In this document: one piece after another, positions 34,181 through 42,467 of the stretch
Position numbering within the stretch: the first letter of the stretch is position 1
How the letters are laid out: each line of letters begins with the position of its first letter
Source: Mycolicibacterium aichiense
GTDB taxonomy: Bacteria; Actinomycetota; Actinomycetes; Mycobacteriales; Mycobacteriaceae
Length of the DNA stretch: 64,000 bases
NCBI RefSeq assembly: GCF_010726245.1
Contig: NZ_AP022561.1
Coordinates: 3,720,001 to 3,784,000, forward strand
Direction: 5' to 3'
Notes under the pieces: generated by a model
The model's input: the letters and a program-made list of their open reading frames with translations, nothing else
Told to the model about the DNA's origin: nothing
Databases searched by the model: none
Made by a program: the position numbers and the translations under genes

Positions 34181-36742
34181 GTGGCACTACCCAACCTCAC
34201 TCGTGACGAGGCCATCGAGCGCGCTGCTCTGGTCACCGTCGGCAACTACTCCATCGCGCTCGATCTGACGACCGGATCCGAGACGACTTTCCGATCCACG
34301 ACCACCGTCGAATTCGAGGCGCTGCCCGGCGCCGACACCTACATCGACCTGGCCGCCGACACCGTGCACAGTGCGGTGCTCAACGGCCACGACATCGACG
34401 TGTCCGGATACGACGAGTCCACCGGCATCGCGCTGCAGGGCCTGGAGAAGACCAACGTCCTGGTGGTCGACGCCGACTGCCGCTACTCCAACACCGGTGA
34501 GGGCCTGCACCGCTTCGTCGACCCGGTCGACGGTGAGGTGTACCTGTACTCGCAGTTCGAAACCGCGGACGCCAAGCGGATGTTCGCCTGCTTCGACCAG
34601 CCCGATCTCAAGGCCACCTTCGACGTGACGGTCACCGCACCGTCGCACTGGCGGGTGATCTCCAACGGCGCCACGGTGTCCGCCGAAGACGGTAAGCACA
34701 CCTTCGCCACCACCCCGCGGATGAGCACCTACCTGGTGGCCCTGATCGCCGGCCCGTACGCGCGCTGGGACGACGTCTACACCGACGAGCACGGCGAGAT
34801 CCCGCTCGGGCTGTTCTGCCGCTCGTCGCTCGCCAAGTACATGGACGCCGAGCGGCTGTTCACCGAAACCAAGCAGGGCTTCGGCTTCTACCACCGCAAC
34901 TTCGGGGTGCCGTACGCGTTCGGCAAGTACGACCAGCTGTTCGTGCCCGAATTCAATGCCGGCGCAATGGAGAACGCCGGCGCGGTGACGTTCCTGGAGG
35001 ACTACGTCTTCCGGTCAAAGGTGACCCGCTACAGCTACGAGCGCCGCGCCGAGACCGTGCTGCACGAGATGGCGCACATGTGGTTCGGCGATCTGGTGAC
35101 GATGACATGGTGGGACGACCTGTGGCTCAACGAGTCGTTCGCCACGTTCGCCTCGGTGCTGTGCCAGGCCGAGGCCACCGAGTACGACCAGGCGTGGACC
35201 ACCTTCGCCAATGTGGAGAAGTCGTGGGCCTACCGCCAGGACCAGCTGCCGTCGACCCACCCGGTCGCCGCCGACATCCCGGATCTGCACGCCGTCGAGG
35301 TCAACTTCGACGGCATCACCTACGCCAAGGGCGCCAGCGTGCTCAAGCAGCTCGTCGCCTACGTCGGGTTGGAGCACTTCCTGGCCGGACTGCGTGACTA
35401 CTTCGCCGCGCACGCCTTCGACAACGCCACGTTCGACGATCTGCTGGGTGCGTTGGAGAAGGCCTCCGGGCGCGACCTGTCCGACTGGGGCCGCCAGTGG
35501 CTGAAGACCACCGGGTTGAACACCGTGCGCGCCGACTTCGACGTCGACGACGAGGGCCGGTTCACCCGGTTCGCTATCAATCAGGGCGGTGCGGCACCGG
35601 GAGCCGGCGAGACCCGGGTGCACCGCCTGGCGGTCGGCATCTACGACGACGACCCGACGACCGGCAAGCTGGTCCGGGTGCACCGCGAAGAGCTCGACAT
35701 CTCCGGATCCGTCACCGAAGTCCCTGCGCTGCAGGGCGTTTCACGCGGCAAGCTGGTTCTGGTCAATGACGACGACCTGACCTACTGCTCGCTGCGGCTG
35801 GACGACGATTCGCTGCGGACCGCCCTGACCCGCATCGCCGACATCGAGGAGCCGCTGCCGCGGACGCTGGTGTGGTCGGCGGCGTGGGAGATGACCCGCG
35901 ACGCCGAGCTGAAGGCCCGCGATTTCGTGGCGCTGGTGATGAGTGGTGTGCAGGCCGAGACCGAGGTCGGGGTGGCCCAGCGGCTGCTGCTGCAGGCGCA
36001 GACCGCACTGAATTCCTACGCCGATCCACAGTGGGCGTGCGCCAACGGGTGGCCGGCGTTCGCCGACCGGCTGCTGGACCTGGCGCGGGAGTCCTCCCCG
36101 GGGTCGGACCATCAGCTCGCGTTCGTCAACGCGCTGTGCACATCGGTGCTGCAGCTGCATCACGTCGCGGTGCTGGCGACCCTGCTGGACAACGAGCCGG
36201 CCGAGGTGAATCTACCCGGCCTGGTGATCGACACCGATCTGCGGTGGCGCATCGTCACCGCACTCGCCGCGTCCGGCGACATCGACGGCGACGGCGTACA
36301 GACACCGTTCCTCGACGCCGAAGCCCAGCGTGATCCGACCGCCGCCGGTCGCAGGCACGCGGCCGCGGCGGCAGCGGCCCGCCCGCAGCTCGACGTCAAG
36401 AATGCGGCGTGGCAGCAGGTGATCGAGGACGACACCCTGCCGAACATCACCGCACGCGCGATCATCGGCGGGTTCGTCCAGACCGGGCAGAGCGCGCTGC
36501 TGAAGCCGTTCACCGAGCGCTACTTCGCGGCGATCCCCGGGGTGTGGGAGCGGCGCTCCAGCGAGGTCGCACAGACCGTGGTGATCGGCCTGTACCCGTC
36601 ATGGGACATCAGCTCCGAAGCCCTGCTTGCCGCGGACAGCTTTCTGGCAGGCGAGCTGCCGACGGCGTTGCGCAGGCTCGTGCTGGAAGGCCGCGCTGGT
36701 ATCGAACGCTCACTGAAAGCGCGCGCCTTCGACGCGCAGTGA
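34181..36742 (+). CDS. pepN: Aminopeptidase N (M1 family zinc metallopeptidase)
   Basis: 853 residues from a GTG. The substrate-binding motif G-A-M-E-N is at 261-265. The zinc site is H-E-M-A-H (295-299) with the third ligand Glu318 in N-E-S-F-A. The catalytic Tyr region and the C-terminal ERAP1-like helical domain follow. It releases N-terminal amino acids from peptides, completing the work of proteases such as ClpP. It is divergent from the Rv2466c-type gene, as in M. tuberculosis (Rv2467). Confidence 0.96.
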   Translation: MALPNLTRDEAIERAALVTVGNYSIALDLTTGSETTFRSTTTVEFEALPGADTYIDLAADTVHSAVLNGHDIDVSGYDESTGIALQGLEKTNVLVVDADCRYSNTGEGLHRFVDPVDGEVYLYSQFETADAKRMFACFDQPDLKATFDVTVTAPSHWRVISNGATVSAEDGKHTFATTPRMSTYLVALIAGPYARWDDVYTDEHGEIPLGLFCRSSLAKYMDAERLFTETKQGFGFYHRNFGVPYAFGKYDQLFVPEFNAGAMENAGAVTFLEDYVFRSKVTRYSYERRAETVLHEMAHMWFGDLVTMTWWDDLWLNESFATFASVLCQAEATEYDQAWTTFANVEKSWAYRQDQLPSTHPVAADIPDLHAVEVNFDGITYAKGASVLKQLVAYVGLEHFLAGLRDYFAAHAFDNATFDDLLGALEKASGRDLSDWGRQWLKTTGLNTVRADFDVDDEGRFTRFAINQGGAAPGAGETRVHRLAVGIYDDDPTTGKLVRVHREELDISGSVTEVPALQGVSRGKLVLVNDDDLTYCSLRLDDDSLRTALTRIADIEEPLPRTLVWSAAWEMTRDAELKARDFVALVMSGVQAETEVGVAQRLLLQAQTALNSYADPQWACANGWPAFADRLLDLARESSPGSDHQLAFVNALCTSVLQLHHVAVLATLLDNEPAEVNLPGLVIDTDLRWRIVTALAASGDIDGDGVQTPFLDAEAQRDPTAAGRRHAAAAAAARPQLDVKNAAWQQVIEDDTLPNITARAIIGGFVQTGQSALLKPFTERYFAAIPGVWERRSSEVAQTVVIGLYPSWDISSEALLAADSFLAGELPTALRRLVLEGRAGIERSLKARAFDAQ

Positions 36743-36765
36743 CCTCGCGCTGCCAAAATCACGCC

Positions 36766-37122
36766 ATGGCAGCCAGGAACACCCGACGAGCACGCGCGGC
36801 GCGTAGGCGTACCCGACGGGTGAAAGCTGTGGTCAACGACCTGACCGACGAGCAGTGGGCGACGCTGAAGCTCGCCTGGAACGGCTGCGCGTACTGCGGG
36901 GCCACGGGTAAGCCGCTGCAGCGGGACTGCGTCATGGCCATATCGCGGGGCGGCCGCTACACGATCGACAATGTCGTGCCGGCTTGCGGGGCGTGCAACG
37001 CCAGCAAGTGCAATGACGAGGTCACCGGCTGGCTGCGCCGCAAGCGGCTCGACGAACGCCTGTTCCTCGAGCGGTATGTGCGCATCCGCGCCGAACTGCT
37101 CGCTGCGGCCCAAGCCGTCTAG
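36766..37122 (+). CDS. Small HNH-endonuclease-like zinc protein
   Basis: 118 residues from the ATG at 36766, 23 bp after pepN. A very basic N-terminus (Arg-rich, residues 4-20) precedes an HNH-type core. The first zinc pair is C-A-Y-C-G; then R-D-C-V-x3-S-R-G-G-R-Y-T-I-D-N-V-V-P-A-C-G-A-C-N-A-S-K. The position usually D-H is D-C here, so the catalytic His is replaced by Cys. It may bind nucleic acid without cutting, or have altered chemistry. Confidence 0.75.
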   Translation: MAARNTRRARAARRRTRRVKAVVNDLTDEQWATLKLAWNGCAYCGATGKPLQRDCVMAISRGGRYTIDNVVPACGACNASKCNDEVTGWLRRKRLDERLFLERYVRIRAELLAAAQAV

Positions 37123-37143
37123 TCGCGCCCGCCTGACCAACCC

Positions 37144-37214
37144 GCGAGATTGAACTCACGCAGACGTCTACTCGGACTTCCTCTGCGTGAGTTCAATCTC
37201 GCGCAGAGGAAGTC
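37144..37214. repeat. Overlapping perfect inverted repeats (alternative hairpins) between convergent genes
   Basis: A 21-bp perfect inverted repeat (arms 37144-37164 and 37182-37202, beginning GCGAGATTGAACTCACG) surrounds a 17-nt spacer. A second perfect 13-bp repeat, GACTTCCTCTGCG (37175-37187) and CGCAGAGGAAGTC (37202-37214), uses part of the same right arm. The two hairpins are mutually exclusive. It lies between the convergent HNH and DUF5130 genes and probably acts as a bidirectional terminator. It may be one copy of a dispersed mycobacterial palindromic repeat. Confidence 0.85.
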
Positions 37215-37226
37215 GGGCACAGCTGT

Positions 37227-37715
37227 TTACGGCCTGGAGATGGCCGCTGACATCACCCGCACGGCGCTGACCAAGCCGTCGATCAGATTGCCCTCTTTGA
37301 ACGCCGACGCGGCCGCCGACACCCCGAGCGGGGCAGCCGACTCGGCACCACGGCCGCGCACATCCGCGCCGTAGACCACCTCGATGGCCTTCTGGTCCGG
37401 GGACACGGCCAGCAGCACGGCGTTGTTCGGGGTCGGCACGTCGGCCAGGATCTCCCGGGCGCGGGCAGCGGTGTCGCTGCCCAAGTCGCCGATGTACACG
37501 GCGAAGCGGGCCTTGGACTGCCGGCTGCCGTACTTCAGCGCATCGTCCAGTTCGACCAGCTGGCTGATCGGGAACGGGTAGTGCACCGACAACTCGCCCG
37601 GCTCGGTCACCCCGGACAGGCGTCCGCTGGTGGTCACCGCCCAGCCGTAGGGCAGGTTGGCCGGGTCGACGGTCGCTACCGCGGTGCCGTGGTCACCACT
37701 TGCCACTTGCTCCAC
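37227..37715 (-). CDS. DUF5130/TPM-like protein (possible respiratory supercomplex accessory)
   Basis: 162 residues from a GTG at 37715, overlapping the upstream small membrane protein gene by 23 bp; an internal GTG at 37706 is an alternative. The fold looks like the TPM domain, with [11 protein letters not shown] and N-A-V-L-L-A-V-S segments. No membrane helix is seen except a hydrophobic C-terminus. In M. smegmatis the neighbouring genes at this syntenic place (MSMEG_4692/4693 as I remember) were found in the bcc-aa3 respiratory supercomplex, so a similar role is plausible. Confidence 0.7.
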   Translation of the reverse strand: MEQVASGDHGTAVATVDPANLPYGWAVTTSGRLSGVTEPGELSVHYPFPISQLVELDDALKYGSRQSKARFAVYIGDLGSDTAARAREILADVPTPNNAVLLAVSPDQKAIEVVYGADVRGRGAESAAPLGVSAAASAFKEGNLIDGLVSAVRVMSAAISRP

Positions 37716-37932
37716 CTCCCACGTTCACCTCGGCCGAGCCGTGACCGTGATGGCCACCGCCGGGAACCACCTCGTCGACGGCCGCCCACAGGATCGGCGC
37801 GTGCGTCCAAGGTTCGGACAATTTGTAGGTCTTGGGGTGCTTGCTCTTGCCGGGGATGAACAGCAAGGCCAGCACAGCGGCGAGCCCAAACGGGATGCCC
37901 ACGAATAGACCGTGGATGACGGCAGCATTCAC
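37693..37932 (-). CDS. Small single-pass membrane protein, possible cytochrome aa3 oxidase accessory subunit
   Basis: 79 residues. A hydrophobic helix near residues 6-27 ([11 protein letters not shown]) is followed by a basic cytosolic turn, [10 protein letters not shown], the conserved-looking [10 protein letters not shown], and a His/Gly-rich end (G-G-G-H-H-G-H-G). It overlaps the DUF5130 gene, so the two products are probably made together. The syntenic M. smegmatis protein has been reported, as I recall, as a small subunit (CtaJ-like) of the aa3 oxidase. Confidence 0.7.
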   Translation of the reverse strand: MNAAVIHGLFVGIPFGLAAVLALLFIPGKSKHPKTYKLSEPWTHAPILWAAVDEVVPGGGHHGHGSAEVNVGGGASGKW

Positions 37933-37949
37933 GTTGCAAACCGTAGCAG

Positions 37950-38582
37950 TCAGGCCGCGCCCTCACCCAGGTAGCGCACCCAAGCGGGGTCGAGTTCTTT
38001 GATGGTGCACAACAACCGCCAGTGCTGGCCCTTCGGCGGCATCGGCACCAGCCGCAGTGTCCAGCCCAGCTCGCTCAGCAATTTGTCGGCCTTGCGGTGG
38101 TTGCACGTCCCGCAGGCGGCCACGCAGTTCTCCCAGGAGTGCTCACCGCCCCGGCTGCGCGGCACCACGTGGTCGACGGTGTCGGCCTTGGCCCCGCAAT
38201 ATGCGCAGCGGAACCGATCCCGGTGCATCAACGCGGCCCGGGTCATCGGGATGCGCGCCCGGTACGGGACCCGGACGAAGCTGCGCAGCCGGATCACCGA
38301 CGGCACCACGATCGCCCGCGTCGCCGAGTGGATCACCGGCCCGGTCGGATCGTCGTGCACCACGTCGGCCTTGCCGCACAGCAGCATGATCACCGCCCGG
38401 CGCATGGGGAGTGCCGTCAGCGGTTCGTAGGTTGAATTCAGCAACAGCACCCGGCGACGTCCCCACACTGATCCGTCGGCCGGGCTGGGTATGTGAGGGT
38501 CGGCGTGCAGGCTGGAACCGGCCACGGACCCGATCGGGCCCCCCGCGGCGCGGTGACCGCGGTTCCGTTTGCGCTGCGACAT
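37950..38582 (-). CDS. HNH endonuclease family protein (Rv2469c-like)
   Basis: 210 residues from the ATG at 38582, chosen for GGAGG just upstream; the frame is open to 38627. The N-terminal part has L-N-S-T-Y-E-P-L. The C-terminal HNH module is intact: C-A-Y-C-G, D-T-V-D-H-V-V-P-R-S-R-G-G-E-H-S-W-E-N and C-G-T-C-N-x2-K. This architecture is widespread in actinobacteria; the DNA target is unknown. Unlike the smaller HNH protein at 36766, the catalytic D-H is conserved. Confidence 0.88.
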   Translation of the reverse strand: MSQRKRNRGHRAAGGPIGSVAGSSLHADPHIPSPADGSVWGRRRVLLLNSTYEPLTALPMRRAVIMLLCGKADVVHDDPTGPVIHSATRAIVVPSVIRLRSFVRVPYRARIPMTRAALMHRDRFRCAYCGAKADTVDHVVPRSRGGEHSWENCVAACGTCNHRKADKLLSELGWTLRLVPMPPKGQHWRLLCTIKELDPAWVRYLGEGAA

Positions 38583-38713
38583 GCGTCCTCCGCCAACCAG
38601 TGCACCACGGATCCGCCGCGTCCGCACGACTATTTGTCCCGTGTTCGCAGGTCAAATCCGTGAACATCGGGTGACGTGAGCCCCCTGCTGGGGTGGATGT
38701 ACACAATGGTGGG

Positions 38714-39124
38714 GTGACAGAGACTCAGGCCGACGGGGATGGGCAGACCTTCTATGACGCCGTGGGCGGCCATGACACGTTCCGGACGATCGTGTCCCGT
38801 TTCTACGAGCAGGTTCGCCAGGACGAGGTGCTGCTTCCGCTGTATCCCCCCGACGAGCTCGACGACGCCGAGGTCCGGCTGCGCATGTTCCTCGAGCAGT
38901 ATTGGGGCGGCCCGCGGACCTATTCAGACCTTCGCGGCCATCCCCGGCTCCGGATGCGCCATGTGCCGTTCAAGATCGGTTTCATCGAGCGCGACGCGTG
39001 GCTGCGGTGCATGCACACCGCGGTAGCCTCAATCGACTCCCAGACGCTCGATGACGCGCACCGGCGGGAGCTGCTGGCTTACCTCGAGATGGCCGCGCAG
39101 GCGATGGTCAACTCCCCGTTCTAG
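38714..39124 (+). CDS. glbO: Truncated hemoglobin O
   Basis: About 136 residues from the GTG at 38714; an ATG at 38693 in the same frame is possible. It is a group II truncated hemoglobin: [16 protein letters not shown] with the Tyr at CD1/B10-type positions, H-P-R-L-R-M-R-H (heme-binding His) and E-R-D-A-W-L-R with the TrpG8. It binds oxygen and NO and is proposed to deliver oxygen to membrane oxidases. It lies 10 bp before aglA, as in M. tuberculosis. Confidence 0.95.
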   Translation: MTETQADGDGQTFYDAVGGHDTFRTIVSRFYEQVRQDEVLLPLYPPDELDDAEVRLRMFLEQYWGGPRTYSDLRGHPRLRMRHVPFKIGFIERDAWLRCMHTAVASIDSQTLDDAHRRELLAYLEMAAQAMVNSPF

Positions 39125-39133
39125 AGGACACCG

Positions 39134-40726
39134 ATGAGCGAAGCCGTCCCGTGGTGGACGAACGCGATCTTCTATCAGATTTATCCCCGGTCCTTCGCCG
39201 ACAGCAACGGTGACGGTGTCGGCGATCTCGAGGGCGTCACCGCGCACCTCGATCACGTGAGCGAGCTGGGCGTCGACGCGATCTGGCTCAACCCGGTGAT
39301 GGTCTCCCCCATGGCCGATCACGGCTACGACGTGGCCGACCCCCGCGACGTCGACCCGCTTTTCGGCGGGCTCGGCGCGCTGGAGCGGCTCATCACCGAG
39401 GCGCATGCCCGCGGCATCCGCATCACGATGGATCTGGTGCCCAACCACACCAGCTCGGCGCACAGCTGGTTCCAGGCCGCGTTGACCGCGGCGCCGGGAA
39501 GTGTTGAACGCGAACGCTATATCTTCCGCGACGGCCGGGGGCCGAGCGGAGGGCAGGAGCGCAGCGACCCGGGAAATGATTTGGGTGGGACGCCGCCCAA
39601 CAACTGGGTGTCGGTGTTCGGCGGACCGGCCTGGACACGGGTCGCGGATGGTCAGTGGTACCTGCATCTGTTCGACGCCGAACAGCCAGACCTCAACTGG
39701 GACAACCCCGAAGTGTTCTCCGACCTGGAGAAGACCCTGCGATTCTGGCTGGACCGCGGGGTCGACGGCTTCCGTATCGATGTCGCGCACGGCATGGCCA
39801 AACCGCCCGGCCTGCCGGACATGTCGAACCCGGACGTCGAGATGCTCACGCTCGACGACCACGATCCCCGGTTCAACCACGAGGGCGTGCATGACATCCA
39901 CCGCGGCATCCGTTCGGTGCTCGACGACTATCCGCACGCGGTGACGATCGGCGAGATCTGGGTGTTCGACAACGCGGACTTCGCGAAATATCTGCGGCCC
40001 GACGAACTGCACATGGGCTTCAATTTCCGTTTGGTGCGAGCCGAATTCGACCCGGCCGATATCCGCGGCGCGGTGGAGAACGCGTTGGCCGCCGCGGGGC
40101 TGGCAGATGCGAGCCCGACCTGGACGCTGTCCAACCACGACGTGGAGCGCGAGGTCTCCCGCTACGGCGACGGGGCCACCGGGCTGGCCCGGGCCCGCGC
40201 GATGGCGATGGTCATGCTGGCGCTGCCCGGAGCGGTGTTCCTCTACAACGGGGAAGAGCTGGGGCTGCCCAATGTCGACCTGCCCGACGATGCGCTGCAG
40301 GATCCGGTGTGGGAACGGTCCAAGCACACCGAACGCGGCCGTGACGGCTGCCGGGTGCCGATGCCGTGGTCGGGCGCCGCACCGCCTTTCGGCTTCTCGT
40401 CGAACCCGGATACCTGGTTACCGATGCCGCCGGAGTGGTCCGCGCTGACCGTCGAACGCCAACTGGCCGACCCTGATTCGACGCTGCACTTCTTCCGGAC
40501 GATCCTGCGACTGCGGCACAGCCACTTTCACTTCACCGAGTTCGACGTGGAGTGGCTGCAGCTGCGCGATGACGCTCTGGCGTTCGTGTCGGCCGGAGTG
40601 TTGTGCGTGCTGAACACCGGCCGCACTCCGCTCGAGCTACCGGCCGGCGAATTGCTCGCCGCCAGTGCGCCGTTGCTCGAAGGGCAGTTGCCGCCGGATT
40701 CGGCGGCGTGGATCGTGACGGGCTAG
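39134..40726 (+). CDS. aglA: Alpha-glucosidase, glycoside hydrolase family 13
   Basis: 530 residues. The GH13 TIM barrel shows N-A-I-F-Y-Q-I-Y-P-R-S-F-A-D-S-N-G-D-G near the start. The catalytic nucleophile is in G-F-R-I-D-V-A, the acid in G-E-I-W-V and the third Asp in L-S-N-H-D. It hydrolyses terminal alpha-glucosidic bonds such as those of maltose, maltodextrins or isomaltose. An unusual Gly/Ser/Asp-rich insertion after Y-I-F-R-D-G (about residues 137-152) is encoded by a short repeat also found between other genes. Confidence 0.94.
   Translation: MSEAVPWWTNAIFYQIYPRSFADSNGDGVGDLEGVTAHLDHVSELGVDAIWLNPVMVSPMADHGYDVADPRDVDPLFGGLGALERLITEAHARGIRITMDLVPNHTSSAHSWFQAALTAAPGSVERERYIFRDGRGPSGGQERSDPGNDLGGTPPNNWVSVFGGPAWTRVADGQWYLHLFDAEQPDLNWDNPEVFSDLEKTLRFWLDRGVDGFRIDVAHGMAKPPGLPDMSNPDVEMLTLDDHDPRFNHEGVHDIHRGIRSVLDDYPHAVTIGEIWVFDNADFAKYLRPDELHMGFNFRLVRAEFDPADIRGAVENALAAAGLADASPTWTLSNHDVEREVSRYGDGATGLARARAMAMVMLALPGAVFLYNGEELGLPNVDLPDDALQDPVWERSKHTERGRDGCRVPMPWSGAAPPFGFSSNPDTWLPMPPEWSALTVERQLADPDSTLHFFRTILRLRHSHFHFTEFDVEWLQLRDDALAFVSAGVLCVLNTGRTPLELPAGELLAASAPLLEGQLPPDSAAWIVTG
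39556..39577 (+). repeat. Copy of a short dispersed repeat inserted in frame within aglA
   Basis: GGAGCGCAGCGACCCGGGAA matches the intergenic element at 26096-26117 with few differences. It codes for part of the extra loop G-G-Q-E-R-S-D-P-G-N-D between Y-I-F-R-D-G-R-G and P-P-N-N-W, which are adjacent in most GH13 relatives I know. Confidence 0.55.
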
Positions 40727-41397
40727 ACGCCCGCGGCCAGCAGGTTCACCACCGACGCCACGATGATCGAGCCGAACACGAACGACAGCAGTCCATGGCC
40801 CAGCGCGGTGGCTCGCATCCGCGTCGAGGTCAGGTTCGTGTCGGAGATCGCGAAGCTCATCCCCACGGCGAAGCCGACGTAGAAGAAGTCTTTGAAGCAG
40901 GGTTGGTCTTTGTGGCCGGGCGGGCTGTTGAAATCGATGCCGCCGGGCTGCGTCGAGTCGAAATAGTGCTTGGCGTAAATGATCGCGTACAGCGTGTGGA
41001 TGGTCAGCCAGGACAGCACGACGCTGCCGACGGCCATCCAGCCCGCACCCGAATCGTGGCGGACCCCGCCCGCGGCATCCTGGCTGCGGCCCAACAGGAC
41101 CCAGACCCCGACCAGGCTGGCGGCCGCGCCACCGAGCACCAAAGCCGTGACGACCCACGGCAGCGGCTGCTCCTGACTGGCGTGCTGCTCGGTTTCTTCG
41201 TGATCGAAGCCCCACAGCGCCAGCCATGTCCAGCCGGTGAAGATCAGCGCGAGCGCTGTCCACCCGCCAAGCAGCGACAGCATGCCGTTCTGGCGCCACA
41301 GCACGGCGGTCACGACCGCGCCGACCGCACCCCCGACCGTCACCCGGGCGGCCGGGCGGCTCCAGAACGGCAGGGTGCCGTGGACGTTGTCAGCCAC
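40723..41397 (-). CDS. DUF1345 family membrane protein
   Basis: 224 residues from a GTG, with about five hydrophobic helices. The segment H-T-L-Y-A-I-I-Y-A-K-H-Y-F (near 133-145) and F-Y-V-G-F-A-V-G-M-S-F-A-I-S-D are typical of DUF1345. It is an inner-membrane protein of unknown function. It is convergent with aglA, overlapping its end by 4 bp. Confidence 0.82.
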   Translation of the reverse strand: MADNVHGTLPFWSRPAARVTVGGAVGAVVTAVLWRQNGMLSLLGGWTALALIFTGWTWLALWGFDHEETEQHASQEQPLPWVVTALVLGGAAASLVGVWVLLGRSQDAAGGVRHDSGAGWMAVGSVVLSWLTIHTLYAIIYAKHYFDSTQPGGIDFNSPPGHKDQPCFKDFFYVGFAVGMSFAISDTNLTSTRMRATALGHGLLSFVFGSIIVASVVNLLAAGV

Positions 41398-41406
41398 GCG
41401 CGGATA

Positions 41407-42042
41407 CTAACGCAGCACCAGCGCTGGATCGCCGCGTCGGCGATACACCGATCCGAACCGCGCGTCGATCCGCAACCAGGTCGGCGACAGCCGTACCCGG
41501 ACGATCTCGTCTTCACCCGGCGGTTCCGGCATGAATCCCATTGCGGTCAAGGCGAACACACACCGCATCGGCACGCCGGCCTCGGTGTCGCCCGAACTCA
41601 CCCGCAGCACGTCCTGATCCAGCAGCGACGCCGGTGGTCCGTGCGCGCCGCTGTGCTCCTTGGCCAGGTCAGCACCCCGCTGGGCCAGGTCGATCAGCAC
41701 GGCGGCCGGCACATCGTCGAGGTGGGTGAAACCGGTGTCCGGCGGCAGTGCGCCGCGCCACGCGGAATCCATCGGGAAGCCGGGATCCACCCGGCCGGAC
41801 ACCTCGGGGTTACGCAGGCCGCGGGCCAATTCGTCTGCCCCGCAGGACAAGTCGGCAGGGTTGACCTCACCGGCAACCGCGCGTACGGCGAGCACATCGA
41901 ACCCGGTGGCGACCCAGGCCGTCACCACGCCGTCAGCTCGGGCGCGCAGCCGGACCACCGCGGCTTCGTCGAGGCGCAGCGCGTGTTCGACGAACACCGC
42001 CAGATCGCTGCGCATCACAGCGTCGGGAATGGTGAGCGTCAT
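41407..42042 (-). CDS. Conserved hypothetical protein (Rv2474c-like)
   Basis: 211 residues. The start ATG overlaps the thioesterase stop (ATGA), so the pair is translationally coupled. The N-terminal half is acidic and helical (V-E-H-A-L-R-L-D-E-A-A-V-V-R-L-R-A-R) and the middle contains C-G-A-D-E-L-A-R-G-L. No known catalytic motif is found. The same position downstream of the thioesterase is kept in M. tuberculosis. Confidence 0.75.
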   Translation of the reverse strand: MTLTIPDAVMRSDLAVFVEHALRLDEAAVVRLRARADGVVTAWVATGFDVLAVRAVAGEVNPADLSCGADELARGLRNPEVSGRVDPGFPMDSAWRGALPPDTGFTHLDDVPAAVLIDLAQRGADLAKEHSGAHGPPASLLDQDVLRVSSGDTEAGVPMRCVFALTAMGFMPEPPGEDEIVRVRLSPTWLRIDARFGSVYRRRGDPALVLR

Positions 42043-42467
42043 CGCTGCCAGCGCTGCAGGTACTCCCGATGCTTGGGCGAAAGCCGCACCAGCCGTTGCT
42101 CTTTGATGTGCACGGCGGCCAGCTGTGTCTCGGCGATCACCGAGGGCCGCGAGTCCGGTGTGGCGTTGAGCGATCGCACCTCATAGCCGAGGGTGAAGTC
42201 CACTGCGCGCAGCCGCTTGGTCCACATCGTCACCTGCAGCGGCGAGTCTTCCAACCGCAGTTGGCCCTTGTAGAGCACCTGGACCTCGTGGATGAGCAGC
42301 CCGATGGTGGTGATGTCCTCGGCGAATGGTTCGGCGAGGAAGTCGACCCGTGCCTCCTCCAGGATCGTCACCATCGTGGCGTGGTTGATGTGCTGATACA
42401 TGTCGATGTCCGACCAGCGCACGTGCACGCCGGTGGTGAATCCATTAACCACTTGACCCTGTTCCAC
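42039..42467 (-). CDS. Acyl-CoA thioesterase, hotdog fold (4HBT type)
   Basis: 142 residues from a GTG at 42467 inside the end of gdh (23-bp overlap); a GTG at 42452 is an alternative. The hotdog signature [12 protein letters not shown] (residues 18-29) has the usual Asp/His pair. It resembles Rv2475c. It probably hydrolyses an acyl-CoA; the chain-length preference is unknown. Confidence 0.88.
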   Translation of the reverse strand: MEQGQVVNGFTTGVHVRWSDIDMYQHINHATMVTILEEARVDFLAEPFAEDITTIGLLIHEVQVLYKGQLRLEDSPLQVTMWTKRLRAVDFTLGYEVRSLNATPDSRPSVIAETQLAAVHIKEQRLVRLSPKHREYLQRWQR

